In this document: positions 19,397-28,235 of the stretch, piece by piece
How the letters are laid out: each line of letters opens with the position of its first letter
How positions within the stretch are numbered: the first letter of the stretch is position 1
NCBI RefSeq assembly: GCF_002803605.1
Contig: NZ_PHRG01000009.1
Location: 1-64,000 of the forward strand
DNA: 64,000 bases
Direction: 5' to 3'
DNA from: Acinetobacter pseudolwoffii
GTDB taxonomy: Bacteria > Pseudomonadota > Gammaproteobacteria > Pseudomonadales > Moraxellaceae
The notes under the pieces: model-generated
The model's database searches: none
Told to the model about the DNA's origin: nothing
The model's input: the letters and a program-made list of their open reading frames with translations, nothing else
Made by a program: the position numbers and the translations under genes

Positions 19397-20425
19397 ATGT
19401 TTGTATTTTCAGATGCCCTGTTAGAATGGTTTGATGTGCATGGTCGTCATGACTTGCCCTGGCAGGTGACAGATGATCCCTACAAAGTCTGGGTCTCTGA
19501 AATCATGTTGCAACAAACCCAGGTCAAAACTGTGCTGCAATATTATGAACGCTTTATTCAGCGTTTTCCGACCGTTCAGGACTTAGGTCAAGCGTCTTGG
19601 GATGAGGTCGCGCCTTACTGGGCAGGACTGGGCTATTATGCCCGTGCCCGTAACCTGCACAAAGCTGCCGGCATGGTGACAGCACAGCAGCAGTTTCCTC
19701 AAACCCTGGAACAATGGATTGCCTTGCCGGGGATCGGCCGTTCCACCGCTGGTGCCTTAATGTCACTGGGTTTACGCCAATACGGCGTGATCATGGATGG
19801 CAATGTCAAACGGGTGTTGTCGCGTTTCTTCGCGATTGAAGATGATCTGTCCAAACCCATTCATGAACGTGCTTTATGGCAACTGGCTGAAGAATTATGT
19901 CCGGTCGAACGTAATCATGACTATACCCAGGCGATTATGGATCTCGGTGCTACGGTCTGCACTCCGAAAAAACCTCTGTGCCTATACTGTCCGATGCAGC
20001 AACATTGCAAAGCGCATCAGCAAGGTCTGGAAAATGAATTACCATTCAAGAAAGCCAAAAAACCGGTGCCAGTGCGCTCAGCACAGGTCTTGCTGATTCA
20101 GTCCGGTGAAGAATGGCTCTGGCAACAACGACCGAACAGTGGCCTGTGGGGCGGACTCTGGTGCTTGCCGATTATTGAAAATGCCCATGAATTCGAACAG
20201 CAATGTCAGCAGCTTGGCCTGAAAAACATCCTCAAAAAAGTCCAGATCAGCCACAGTTTCACCCACTTCACCTGGCAGCTTGAAGCAATCGTTTTCGCAG
20301 TGGATCAGGATCAGCAGGAACATCTGGCGATTGAACTGCAAGGCAACTGGATGCGTCCACAGACAGCCATTGATTGCGGTCTGCCGACAGCAATGAAAAA
20401 ATTGATCTCTGCGGTAAATGTATGA
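19397..20425 (+). CDS. mutY: A/G-specific adenine glycosylase
   Basis: 342 residues from ATG 19397 (MFVFSDALLEWFDVHGRHDLPWQ). An upstream in-frame extension is not homologous to MutY. The helix-hairpin-helix LPGIGRSTAGALMSLG is followed by the catalytic aspartate in IMDGNVKRVL. The 4Fe-4S cluster cysteines are in CTPKKPLCLYCPMQQHC, and a C-terminal NUDIX-like domain (LWGGLWCLPII, SHSFTHFTWQ) recognises 8-oxoG. It removes adenine mispaired with 8-oxoguanine. Confidence 0.95.
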   Translation: MFVFSDALLEWFDVHGRHDLPWQVTDDPYKVWVSEIMLQQTQVKTVLQYYERFIQRFPTVQDLGQASWDEVAPYWAGLGYYARARNLHKAAGMVTAQQQFPQTLEQWIALPGIGRSTAGALMSLGLRQYGVIMDGNVKRVLSRFFAIEDDLSKPIHERALWQLAEELCPVERNHDYTQAIMDLGATVCTPKKPLCLYCPMQQHCKAHQQGLENELPFKKAKKPVPVRSAQVLLIQSGEEWLWQQRPNSGLWGGLWCLPIIENAHEFEQQCQQLGLKNILKKVQISHSFTHFTWQLEAIVFAVDQDQQEHLAIELQGNWMRPQTAIDCGLPTAMKKLISAVNV

Positions 20426-20494
20426 CATAGTCTGAACAAAGCAAAAAATCGATCAGCTCAGAATGAGCATTGCCAATATTTAAGGATGAATAGC

Positions 20495-21037
20495 GTGCGC
20501 CAATACCTTGCTTTGACCTGGGTGGCTTTGATTGCCATATTACTGACCGCCTGTAGCAGTACGCCGAAACAACCTTCTTCTGCACAGTTAAATCCGCTAC
20601 TGGTACAAAAACTGCAAAATAAGCGAATGCCTTCTTCACTGCCCATCCCGGTGGCACGTGTACAGGCACGTGAATTACAGGATACCTGGGGGGCGTCGCG
20701 CAGTCGCGGACGTTTGCATGAGGGCATTGATATCATGGCTCCACGTGGAACCAAAGTCTTTAGTGCCACAGAAGGTCTGATTGCAGATTTACGCAATAAC
20801 AATTTGGGTGGTAAAGTAGTCTGGATTCTCGGTCCGGGCGGCTCCTGGCATTATTATGCACATCTGGATGGACATAAACGCGGCCTGAAAGTAGGTGATG
20901 CTGTCAAAAAAGGCCAGCTCATCGGCTATGTCGGCAATAGCGGTAATGCCCGACATACTGCACCACATCTGCATTATGGTATTTATTTACAGGGCAAGGG
21001 GCGCGGTGTGGTCAACCCCTACCCCTATTTACGTTAA
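20495..21037 (+). CDS. M23/LytM-family peptidoglycan endopeptidase lipoprotein
   Basis: About 180 residues. A lipoprotein signal ends in LLTAC. The LytM domain occupies the C-terminal two thirds: GRLHEGIDIMAPRGTKVFSA has the zinc-binding H and D, and HYYAHLDGH plus PHLHYGIYL give the HxH. Such proteins cleave peptidoglycan cross-links or, like NlpD/EnvC, activate amidases. The GTG at 20495 has AAGGA 8 bases upstream. The ATG at 20486 overlaps that ribosome binding site and is less likely. Confidence 0.85.
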   Translation: MRQYLALTWVALIAILLTACSSTPKQPSSAQLNPLLVQKLQNKRMPSSLPIPVARVQARELQDTWGASRSRGRLHEGIDIMAPRGTKVFSATEGLIADLRNNNLGGKVVWILGPGGSWHYYAHLDGHKRGLKVGDAVKKGQLIGYVGNSGNARHTAPHLHYGIYLQGKGRGVVNPYPYLR

Positions 21038-21052
21038 TTTTAGGATATTTAC

Positions 21053-21298
21053 ATGTCAGAAACGTTGATCAACCGTCTGGTAGAATTTGCTGAATCAGGC
21101 AATCAACAAAAAATCGTGCTGAATGGTCAAAGCTACCAGGGCTGGGTGATGGAAATTACCGAAGATGCGCTGCTGATCAGTACCGGTTATACCGACAAAA
21201 GTGGTAAAGACATGTGGATTCAATTTAGCGATCTGGATCAGGCTGAACTGTCGTACTGGGACAATCAGCAGGATCAATGGGCTGTGTTTAAATTATAA
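21053..21298 (+). CDS. Small conserved hypothetical protein
   Basis: 81 residues, acidic, soluble, mostly predicted beta-strand (QKIVLNGQSYQGWVMEITEDALLISTG, shown here in short as an SH3-like barrel pattern by impression only). No recognised motif. It starts 15 bases after the M23 gene and is followed 24 bases later by tag, so the three are probably co-transcribed. Confidence 0.7.
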   Translation: MSETLINRLVEFAESGNQQKIVLNGQSYQGWVMEITEDALLISTGYTDKSGKDMWIQFSDLDQAELSYWDNQQDQWAVFKL

Positions 21299-21322
21299 AA
21301 CCATAAAAACAAGGAGCATGGC

Positions 21323-21904
21323 ATGACTCTGCAACGCTGTGGCTGGTGCTCCAATGATCCGCTGTATATCACCTATCATGATCAGGAATGGGGACAAGCC
21401 CTGCTGGATGAAAATCGCCTGTTTGAAATGCTGTGTCTGGAAGGACAGCAGGCCGGTCTAGCCTGGATTACCGTACTCAGAAAACGTGAAGCGTATCGTG
21501 AACATTTTTTTCAATATTCCATTCAGTCGATTGCAGCACTTACAGATCAACAACTCGAACTCAAGCTTAAGGATGCCCGCCTGATCCGTCATCGTGGCAA
21601 GCTGCATGCCATTCGCGAGAATGCCCAAGCATGGCTCAAGCTGCAACAGCAAGACATCAATGTAGGGCAATGGCTATGGTCTTTTGCCCAGCAACCACGA
21701 CTGAATAATGATGTTGCGGATTATCGTCAGGCAGCGGCACAGACTATCGAAAGCCAGATCATGTCAAAAGCCTTAAAAAAGGCCGGTTTTAAATTTGTCG
21801 GACCCACCATTTGCTATGCCTTTATGCAGGCCGTCGGTATGGTCGATGATCACGAAAATCATTGTGACTTTAAAACAATATATTCCCATTCAAAGAAGAG
21901 CTGA
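21323..21904 (+). CDS. tag: DNA-3-methyladenine glycosylase I
   Basis: 193 residues. The N-terminal [20 protein letters not shown] carries the first zinc cysteine and the substrate-binding aromatic and acidic residues of Tag. [20 protein letters not shown] and the C-terminal [19 protein letters not shown] complete the helix-hairpin-helix glycosylase, and the late histidines and cysteine (DHENHC) complete the zinc site. It excises 3-methyladenine from DNA. AAGGAG precedes the ATG. Confidence 0.95.
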   Translation: MTLQRCGWCSNDPLYITYHDQEWGQALLDENRLFEMLCLEGQQAGLAWITVLRKREAYREHFFQYSIQSIAALTDQQLELKLKDARLIRHRGKLHAIRENAQAWLKLQQQDINVGQWLWSFAQQPRLNNDVADYRQAAAQTIESQIMSKALKKAGFKFVGPTICYAFMQAVGMVDDHENHCDFKTIYSHSKKS

Positions 21905-21908
21905 ATTT

Positions 21909-22937
21909 ATGTCGAATAATATTATCCACGCTTATGCTGCAATGTCAGCAGGTGCTGCACTCGAACCCTATCAATTCGATGCTGGTGAACTACAGCCACA
22001 TCAGGTCGAAGTCAAAGTAGAATACTGTGGCCTGTGTCATTCTGATATTTCAGTCCTCAATAATGACTGGGGTTCATCCGTTTATCCGGTCGTGGCTGGA
22101 CACGAGATTATCGGCATCATCACGCAACTGGGTGGCGAAGCCAAAGGCCTGAAAGTGGGACAACGGGTTGGCATTGGCTGGACTGCGGAAAGCTGCCAGT
22201 ATTGCGATCCGTGTATTTCAGGTCAGCAGGTACTCTGTACTGGCGGCCAAGTGGCGACTATTGTCGGACATGCCGGTGGTTTTGCCGACAAGGTCCGTGC
22301 TGGCTGGCAATGGGTCATTCCCCTGCCTGAAGATCTGGATCCTGAAAGTGCCGGCCCTCTGCTCTGTGGCGGGATTACCGTATTCGATCCGATTCTGAAA
22401 CACCAGATTCAGGCTATTCATCATGTTGGCGTGATCGGGATTGGGGGTCTGGGTCATATCGCAATTAAACTGCTCAAAGCTTGGGGCTGTGAGATTACGG
22501 CTTTCACATCAAATCTGGACAAGACCGATGAGCTGAAAGCCATGGGCGCAGATCATGTGGTGAATAGTCGTGATGTTGCTGCCCTAAAGGCACAGCGTGG
22601 CAAGTTCGATTTATTGCTGAGTACGGTCAATGTCACCTTGAACTGGCAGGCTTATCTGGCCACTCTGGCACCGAACGGTACAGTACATATGCTCGGTCTC
22701 CCTTTAGAACCGATGCAAATTCCGGCGGGCATGCTGATTGGCGGCGCTAAATCGGTCACCGGCTCACCGACCGGTTCACCTGCGGCACTGCGTCAGTTAC
22801 TCCAATTTGCCGCACGTAAAAACATTGCGCCACAAATTGAAGTCTTCCCGATGTCACAGCTGAATCAGGCCATTGAACATCTGCATTCCGGTAAAGCCCG
22901 CTACCGGATTGTATTAAAGGCAGATTTCCAAGCTTAA
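21909..22937 (+). CDS. Zinc-dependent alcohol dehydrogenase (AdhC/YahK type)
   Basis: 342 residues from ATG 21909. The catalytic zinc site is CGLCHSD with GHEIIG. The structural zinc loop is [16 protein letters not shown]. The NAD(P) fold has [14 protein letters not shown]. This pattern is typical of cinnamyl-alcohol-dehydrogenase-like NADPH aldehyde reductases. It lies 4 bases after tag. Its substrate cannot be derived from context. Confidence 0.9.
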   Translation: MSNNIIHAYAAMSAGAALEPYQFDAGELQPHQVEVKVEYCGLCHSDISVLNNDWGSSVYPVVAGHEIIGIITQLGGEAKGLKVGQRVGIGWTAESCQYCDPCISGQQVLCTGGQVATIVGHAGGFADKVRAGWQWVIPLPEDLDPESAGPLLCGGITVFDPILKHQIQAIHHVGVIGIGGLGHIAIKLLKAWGCEITAFTSNLDKTDELKAMGADHVVNSRDVAALKAQRGKFDLLLSTVNVTLNWQAYLATLAPNGTVHMLGLPLEPMQIPAGMLIGGAKSVTGSPTGSPAALRQLLQFAARKNIAPQIEVFPMSQLNQAIEHLHSGKARYRIVLKADFQA

Positions 22938-22959
22938 ACTCTGACTGTTTCAATCTGGC

Positions 22960-22990
22960 AAAAAGACCCAGCAATTGGGTCTTTTTTTTA
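22960..22990. terminator. Bidirectional terminator between convergent genes
   Basis: AAAAGACCCA (22961-22970) pairs with TGGGTCTTTT (22976-22985), with T-runs on both strands. It serves the alcohol dehydrogenase and the convergent START-domain gene, whose stop codon lies inside it. Confidence 0.85.
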
Positions 22991-23632
22991 TTGCAGGGCT
23001 TCAGGCAAAACTGCAAGGCCTGAAGGCTTGGCCAGTTCCGTCTTCATCTTCTGCAACATCTGATACGGCTGCTGCTGTACGAACATATTTACAAAAGTTA
23101 AGGGAATCGAGCCTTCCGGATTGGCATAACCATAAGTTGAAACCTTGACCTGATTATTGGCCAGCTTTTGAAAAGTCCAATCCCCCTGATAATCGGTCAA
23201 ACGCACATAATTCGGATTTAAGGGATAACCGGTCTGAATGGCTTTATTCTTGATACTGATTTGTCCATTAGGTTGCTTGATCATCTTGCCCTGTACAATC
23301 AGGTCGCGGTCTTTTAACGGAAATGGAAAATCCAGCACCATATACAAGGTAAATTCGCCTTTTTTATCATCACGTGATAAGACCTTGATGCTGCCCATAT
23401 AAGGCACCCATTGCACGGCATGCTCGATATCCAGAATCAGCGACACGGCATTTTCAATTGGTGCATGGTAGGTAGTTTCTGCCTTATATAGAAAGACCGG
23501 ATTCTGCTGATCCTGATAGGTCCAGACCTTGATATTATTTTTATCAATACTCAGTTTGGGCGTATGTAGCGGCTTTGCCTGCGCAATGGTGCCAAGCACC
23601 ACTGCACAGAGCAGGAAGATCATTTTTTGCAT
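22988..23632 (-). CDS. START-domain (SRPBCC fold) secreted protein
   Basis: 214 residues with a signal peptide (MIFLLCAVVLGTIAQA). The body looks like a START lipid-binding domain (AETTYHAPIENAVSLILDIE, later DRDLIVQGKM). Probably periplasmic. Such proteins are common in gammaproteobacteria and have no firm function. It is convergent with the alcohol dehydrogenase and lies 58 bases downstream of dapB on the same strand. Confidence 0.8.
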   Translation of the reverse strand: MQKMIFLLCAVVLGTIAQAKPLHTPKLSIDKNNIKVWTYQDQQNPVFLYKAETTYHAPIENAVSLILDIEHAVQWVPYMGSIKVLSRDDKKGEFTLYMVLDFPFPLKDRDLIVQGKMIKQPNGQISIKNKAIQTGYPLNPNYVRLTDYQGDWTFQKLANNQVKVSTYGYANPEGSIPLTFVNMFVQQQPYQMLQKMKTELAKPSGLAVLPEALQ

Positions 23633-23690
23633 TTTATTATTCGTCTTATTTTAGTTTTAGATCTTTTTTATAAATGATTTTGACTGGGTT

Positions 23691-24650
<960 letters not shown>

Positions 24651-24718
24651 TTAGATTGGCTTTATAAAGTTGTGGAACATTGCTCAAATAGTAAGCGTGG
24701 AACGTGAATAATCATAAA

Positions 24719-24752
24719 AAAAGCCCAATCGGTGAGGATTGGGCTTTTCAAT
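24719..24752. terminator. Terminator-like hairpin left of the p-dif island
   Basis: AAAAGCCCAATC (24719-24730) pairs with GATTGGGCTTTT (24737-24748), with A/T runs on both sides. No gene now ends here, so it may be an ancestral terminator stranded by the island insertion. Confidence 0.75.
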
Positions 24753-24791
24753 ACAACATAAACAACTGAATTAAAACAAATAATTTAAAGC

Positions 24792-24819
24792 ATTTCGTAT
24801 AAGGTGTATTATGTTAATT
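24792..24819 (+). other. p-dif-like XerC/XerD site 1 (C|D orientation)
   Basis: XerC arm ATTTCGTATAA (24792-24802), 6-base spacer GGTGTA, XerD arm TTATGTTAATT (24809-24819). This 11-6-11 layout and these arms match the p-dif sites known from Acinetobacter plasmids. It is followed in inverted orientation by site 2. Confidence 0.85.
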
Positions 24820-24829
24820 TTAGAGAAAC

Positions 24830-25402
24830 TTAAATTTTGCTCTGTTCTTTTATAATTTTTCGAGCATCTAAAATATGTACAAAGTAAAGAATAAATAAGA
24901 GACTTAAAGTATATTTAAAATATTGAATAAACAAAATCAATCCAGGTTTAGCAAAATATAAAGCTTTTTTAAGAATATATCCCTTTGAGCCTGTTTCTGG
25001 AAGTGTTGGATCACTTGGAAACCAAGTTAAGCTGATACAAATGATAAAAAAAATAAAGAAAAAGGTCATGGTTGCACTGTACATGGCTAGACCATCACGA
25101 GTTCTTATCTGTTTAATAACATCGTTTTGTACCTGTAATTGGATCTCTGGTTTCAAGCCAATAAATTTTCTGCTGAAAAATATAAGAGCAATTGTGATCC
25201 AAGTACACATAGCAAAAAAGTCGTTTAAAAACTTATGTTTTGATGAAATTTGAAGTTGTTGTGTATTAGGAAAAATTCCTCTGAACTCAAAATCGAAACA
25301 AATTATAGTCAAGGCTATAACAAAGGGGATAATTAAAAAATAATAAAATGGAGCAATATTATCTAAGTAGTTCGTAATCGAATTTGTTTTATGTATTGTC
25401 AT
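24830..25402 (-). CDS. Hypothetical membrane protein, p-dif module cargo
   Basis: 190 residues, not recognised. About four hydrophobic segments: FYYFLIIPFVIALTIICF (near 20-40), a second near 65-85 (FFAMCTWITIALIFF), a third near 115-135 (ATMTFFFIFFIICISLTW) and a fourth near 160-180. A cytoplasmic loop contains KPEIQLQVQNDVIKQIRTRD, and the C-terminus is lysine-rich. Very AT-rich compared with dapB. It is the only gene of the module and ends 10 bases from site 1. Function unknown. Confidence 0.7.
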   Translation of the reverse strand: MTIHKTNSITNYLDNIAPFYYFLIIPFVIALTIICFDFEFRGIFPNTQQLQISSKHKFLNDFFAMCTWITIALIFFSRKFIGLKPEIQLQVQNDVIKQIRTRDGLAMYSATMTFFFIFFIICISLTWFPSDPTLPETGSKGYILKKALYFAKPGLILFIQYFKYTLSLLFILYFVHILDARKIIKEQSKI

Positions 25403-25478
25403 TAAAGATATTCTATATTGCCCTATATACCTGATTATAAATAAAATTTATACAAATTAAAATATCTAGAATATTTTC

Positions 25479-25506
25479 ATTTAACATAATGGCGGTTATA
25501 CGAAAT
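25479..25506 (-). other. p-dif-like XerC/XerD site 2 (D|C orientation)
   Basis: XerD arm ATTTAACATAA (25479-25489), spacer TGGCGG, XerC arm TTATACGAAAT (25496-25506). Read on the minus strand this is XerC ATTTCGTATAA then XerD TTATGTTAAAT. It is inverted relative to sites 1 and 3. Confidence 0.85.
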
Positions 25507-25533
25507 TAATGAATGTTCGTATAGATTACTTGC

Positions 25534-25559
25534 ATATTGTATTCGATCGAATACAATAT
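25534..25559. promoter_or_regulatory. Perfect 26-bp palindrome, likely toxin-antitoxin operator
   Basis: ATATTGTATTCGA (25534-25546) is followed directly by its exact reverse complement (25547-25559). It ends 22 bases before the toxin ATG, so a bound repressor would block the promoter or ribosome. Autoregulation by the antitoxin is typical for this class but is inferred here. Confidence 0.75.
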
Positions 25560-25581
25560 AGTGAGAAGATAAGGAATCCTC

Positions 25582-25878
25582 ATGATTGAAATTAAACGTC
25601 TGCCAGAATTTGATGAATGGTTGGATGGCATTAAAGACAATATGACCCGTATTCGCCTGAATCGTAGATTAGATAAGGTTCAACGTGGAAATTGGGGAGA
25701 CATTAAGCCTCTCCAAGATGGCGTTTGGGAAATGAGAGAATTCTTCGGTGCTGGATGGAGAATGTATTACATCCAACATGGTGACGTAGTGATTGTAATG
25801 CTTGGTGGAGGAGATAAATCGACTCAACAACAAGACATCGATCGTGCAGTCAAATTATCGAAAACATTGGAGGATTAA
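25582..25878 (+). CDS. RelE/ParE-superfamily toxin (COG3657-type addiction module killer)
   Basis: 98 residues, the family's usual size. FDEWLDGIKDNMTRIRLNRR, GNWGDIKPLQDGVWEMREFF and GWRMYYIQHGDVVIVMLGGG follow the COG3657 killer-protein pattern, which is related to RelE/HigB ribosome-dependent RNases. The pair resembles the AbkB/AbkA systems of Acinetobacter plasmids (from memory, unchecked). The gene is intact. The antitoxin ATG follows one base after the stop, so the two are co-translated. Toxin-first order. Confidence 0.85.
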   Translation: MIEIKRLPEFDEWLDGIKDNMTRIRLNRRLDKVQRGNWGDIKPLQDGVWEMREFFGAGWRMYYIQHGDVVIVMLGGGDKSTQQQDIDRAVKLSKTLED

Positions 25879-25879
25879 A

Positions 25880-26170
25880 ATGGTTAAAGTCGCTGATTTA
25901 CCAAGTTTTGATATGGCTGAGTCACTCAAAACTGAAGAAGACATTGTGATGTATCTCAATATGGTTCTTGAAGATAATGATCCAGCTGAATTAGCCCATG
26001 CACTTGGTATTATTGCTAAAGCTCGTGGCATGACTCAAATTGCTAAAGAAGCAGGGATTGGGCGTGAGGCACTCTACAAAGCCCTACGTCATGATTCAGC
26101 ACCACGTTTTGATACCATTAATCGTGTAGTGAATGCTTTAGGCTTAAAACTCACAGTACAACATGCCTAA
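25880..26170 (+). CDS. Antitoxin with HTH domain (COG3636 type)
   Basis: 96 residues. The N-terminus binds toxin (FDMAESLKTEEDIVMYLNMV). The C-terminal helix-turn-helix is GMTQIAKEAGIGREALYKAL, ending in FDTINRVVNALGLKL. These features match the addiction-module antidote partner of the COG3657 killer. GGAGG lies 6 bases before ATG 25880. It neutralises the toxin and probably represses from the palindrome at 25534-25559. Confidence 0.85.
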   Translation: MVKVADLPSFDMAESLKTEEDIVMYLNMVLEDNDPAELAHALGIIAKARGMTQIAKEAGIGREALYKALRHDSAPRFDTINRVVNALGLKLTVQHA

Positions 26171-26189
26171 GACCTTAAAAAAATATAGT

Positions 26190-26219
26190 AAAAATGGGAG
26201 CTAATGGCTCCCATTTTTG
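26190..26219 (+). terminator. Terminator after the toxin-antitoxin operon
   Basis: AAAAATGGGAGC (26190-26201) pairs with GCTCCCATTTTT (26207-26218). Its T-run contains the TTTTTG that is duplicated at the far side of the adjacent insertion sequence. Confidence 0.85.
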
Positions 26220-27701
26220 TGTTATTCCTAAGTAGAAATGTCCTACCTTAAAACCAAATAGAAATGTCCTATACAGACATTTCCAAGTCAAGCACAGGAT
26301 TCAGATTTCGTTCTTTGATTACTGTTTTCTGTGCACGTCTGCTTGGCATCTTTTGAGAACGATTGCGTTTATTTTGTTGTTCTAGTTCTTCATGCTGCTG
26401 TTGAATATGGGCTAATACAGAACTCAAACGTTTATTTTCAACAATCTCTCGCTGGTTGAGCTGACTTAATTTATCGAAGATGCTGTAATTGATTTTTCTT
26501 CCCTGATATTCAATCGCGACTGTACTATCCGGGTATTCCAGAAACTCAAGATACTTGCCAATCAATCTTTGGTTTTCTTCCGTGTTTTCCAGGAGATATA
26601 CGCATTTATCATAAGTGATCGTCAGGCTATTCGTGACTCTGCGGGGTTCACGCCAGGTAAAAATATCATCTAATTCTTCGGCTGTTTCAGTGACAGTCCG
26701 GTGTAGATCCTTGGGATTAAAGGCCATCTTGGCAAACTTCTGATTGAACTGCTCAATGAAGCAGGGTAGCCAGGCATTGGCTTCGGCAATCGAATTGATG
26801 CCTTCCAGACGCATTTCTTTGATCAGACGGTCCTGAAGCGTTCTATTGGCTCGTTCTACACGGCCTTTGGCCTGTGGTGAATTAGCGAAGATAATATCGA
26901 TATTCAGGGTGCTGAGTACGCGCCCAAACTGGGTAATCTTGGTGTCTTTCTTACTGCTTTGATTCACCCTGAAGACTGAATGTTTATCGCTGTAGAAGGC
27001 TAAAGGCTTACCATGCTGCTCAACATACAAACGTGTTGAAATCATATAGTCAAAGGTTGATTCCGACTCACAGAAGCGTAAATGCTGTAATTTGCCTGTG
27101 GCATCATCGATAAATACCAGCAGACAGCATTTAGGGGCTCGACCTTCAAACCAGTCATGGTGTGAGCCATCGATTTGGATCAGTTCACCATAACAGTCCC
27201 GGTTATAACGAGGCTGATACGGGCGTTTCAGACGCTTGGCGCGAGGAATCCATAAATCGGCTGCAATCATCCAGGAACGCAGTGTTTCCACTGAAATATC
27301 AAAGCCATGAACGGTGGTGAGCTTTTCATGCGCTAAAGTGGGTCCGAAACCATGCAGTTGATCAGAAACAATATTGAGGCACTTGAGTCTGAGCTCTTCA
27401 GGAAGCCTGGAATTGCTGATTTGACCACGACCGGCATGGGCTAATGCAGCTGGGCCTTGAGCTTTGTATTTTTGCAATAAACGCCTGATCTGACGCTCTG
27501 AAATATGAAGTAGCTGAGCAGCTTGGGACTGGGTTATGCGTTGATCACAGATTTCCTGCAAGACCGACAATCGTTTAAGTTCTTTATCCGACATAGACAC
27601 CAACATATCAAACCGTCCGCTAAGAAAATTGCAAAAGCGCATATTCTAAAAGCGGACATTTTTACTTTGGAGAAACCGGACATTTCTACTTTGGGCTTAC
27701 A
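26220..27701 (-). mobile_element. IS1202-type (ISNCY family) insertion sequence, complete
   Basis: 1482 bp. The ends are 24-bp imperfect inverted repeats: TGTTATTCCTAAGTAGAAATG (left, first 20 bases TGTTATTCCTAAGTAGAAAT) and TGTAAGCCCAAAGTAGAAAT (right, outward). GTAGAAATGTCC-like subrepeats recur just inside both ends. TTTTTG flanks it on both sides (26214-26219 and 27702-27707), a 6-bp target duplication. The right copy abuts the XerC arm of site 3 directly. It encodes one leftward DDE transposase. Confidence 0.85.
26269..27642 (-). CDS. ISNCY-family (IS1202 group) transposase
   Basis: Up to 457 residues. The N-terminus has two HTH regions (RITQSQAAQLLHISERQIRR). The DDE core shows QIDGSHHDWFEG, FYSDKHSVFR and SPQAKGRVERANRTLQDR, giving D, D and E. 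The C-terminus is basic (NKRNRSQKMPSRRAQKT). The frame is open and looks functional. The true start may be an ATG at 27606 or 27594, since none has a clear ribosome binding site. It is the only gene of the insertion sequence. Confidence 0.9.
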   Translation of the reverse strand: MRFCNFLSGRFDMLVSMSDKELKRLSVLQEICDQRITQSQAAQLLHISERQIRRLLQKYKAQGPAALAHAGRGQISNSRLPEELRLKCLNIVSDQLHGFGPTLAHEKLTTVHGFDISVETLRSWMIAADLWIPRAKRLKRPYQPRYNRDCYGELIQIDGSHHDWFEGRAPKCCLLVFIDDATGKLQHLRFCESESTFDYMISTRLYVEQHGKPLAFYSDKHSVFRVNQSSKKDTKITQFGRVLSTLNIDIIFANSPQAKGRVERANRTLQDRLIKEMRLEGINSIAEANAWLPCFIEQFNQKFAKMAFNPKDLHRTVTETAEELDDIFTWREPRRVTNSLTITYDKCVYLLENTEENQRLIGKYLEFLEYPDSTVAIEYQGRKINYSIFDKLSQLNQREIVENKRLSSVLAHIQQQHEELEQQNKRNRSQKMPSRRAQKTVIKERNLNPVLDLEMSV

Positions 27702-27707
27702 TTTTTG

Positions 27708-27735
27708 ACTTCGCATAAGGTGTATTATGTTAATT
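27708..27735 (+). other. p-dif-like XerC/XerD site 3 (C|D orientation)
   Basis: XerC arm ACTTCGCATAA (27708-27718), spacer GGTGTA, XerD arm TTATGTTAATT (27725-27735). Its spacer and XerD arm equal those of site 1. The insertion sequence's target duplication ends at 27707, directly before the XerC arm. Confidence 0.85.
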
Positions 27736-27752
27736 TTAGCAATACTAAATTT

Positions 27753-28142
27753 TCATAAATTTCGATAGGCTATAATTTTTTTCACTATCTGAGCCTTTAA
27801 AATATTCATTTCTCCAATCAATATTTTTTTTTCACCATCTACTAATTTTACTTCAATTTTTTGATCAAAATTCTCACTACATTGAAAGTTTAAATTTGGT
27901 CTTTTAGGCGTATTTATAAAATGAAGATCGCCTTCAAAGCGATACTGATAACTATATTTTTTAGGGAGATCAGATAAAGCTTTTATACTTAAAAGCTGAT
28001 AATTTTCTAAACTTTGTACTTTAAGAAATAATGTGATAACTCCCTCACAGACATCTTGTTGCTGTTGAACTTGTTGAGAAACTTGTTTTAGTTCACAAGC
28101 AGTTAATCCTCCTAATGTTAAGAGCATCAAAATAATTTTCAT
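27753..28142 (-). CDS. Small hypothetical lipoprotein
   Basis: 129 residues. A clear lipoprotein signal MKIILMLLTLGGLTAC has its lipidation cysteine at 16. The rest is soluble and lysine-rich, with one cysteine pair outside the signal (VCEGV and FQCSEN), which could form a disulfide. No family recognised. It is divergent from the MocR regulator across about 90 bases, so it is a candidate for regulation by it. Confidence 0.7.
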   Translation of the reverse strand: MKIILMLLTLGGLTACELKQVSQQVQQQQDVCEGVITLFLKVQSLENYQLLSIKALSDLPKKYSYQYRFEGDLHFINTPKRPNLNFQCSENFDQKIEVKLVDGEKKILIGEMNILKAQIVKKIIAYRNL

Positions 28143-28191
28143 AATGAGTATCCGTTTGTACCTGAAAACAGAATATATCTGTTACTTTAAT

Positions 28192-28230
28192 AGATACAGA
28201 TGCAGATAAATTAAAAAAATAGGTACAGAT
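28192..28230 (+). promoter_or_regulatory. Candidate MocR operator: direct repeats AGRTACAGAT
   Basis: AGATACAGAT (28192-28201) and AGGTACAGAT (28221-28230) are near-identical and 29 bases apart, in the gap between the lipoprotein and MocR genes. MocR/GabR-type proteins are known to bind paired direct repeats. No binding evidence is available here. Confidence 0.45.
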
Positions 28231-28235
28231 TGACA

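Larger units (their letters stand above)
24792..25506. mobile_element. p-dif module 1 (membrane protein cargo)
   Basis: Segment bounded by inversely oriented XerC/XerD sites 1 and 2, with a single leftward gene for a membrane protein between them. One gene between two oppositely oriented sites is the usual form of a p-dif module. Confidence 0.75.
25479..27735. mobile_element. p-dif module 2 (toxin-antitoxin plus IS1202-type IS)
   Basis: Bounded by site 2 and site 3, which are again inversely oriented. Without the 1482-bp insertion sequence and its target duplication the module would be about 770 bp holding only the toxin-antitoxin pair with its operator and terminator, a classic p-dif module. 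Confidence 0.75.
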
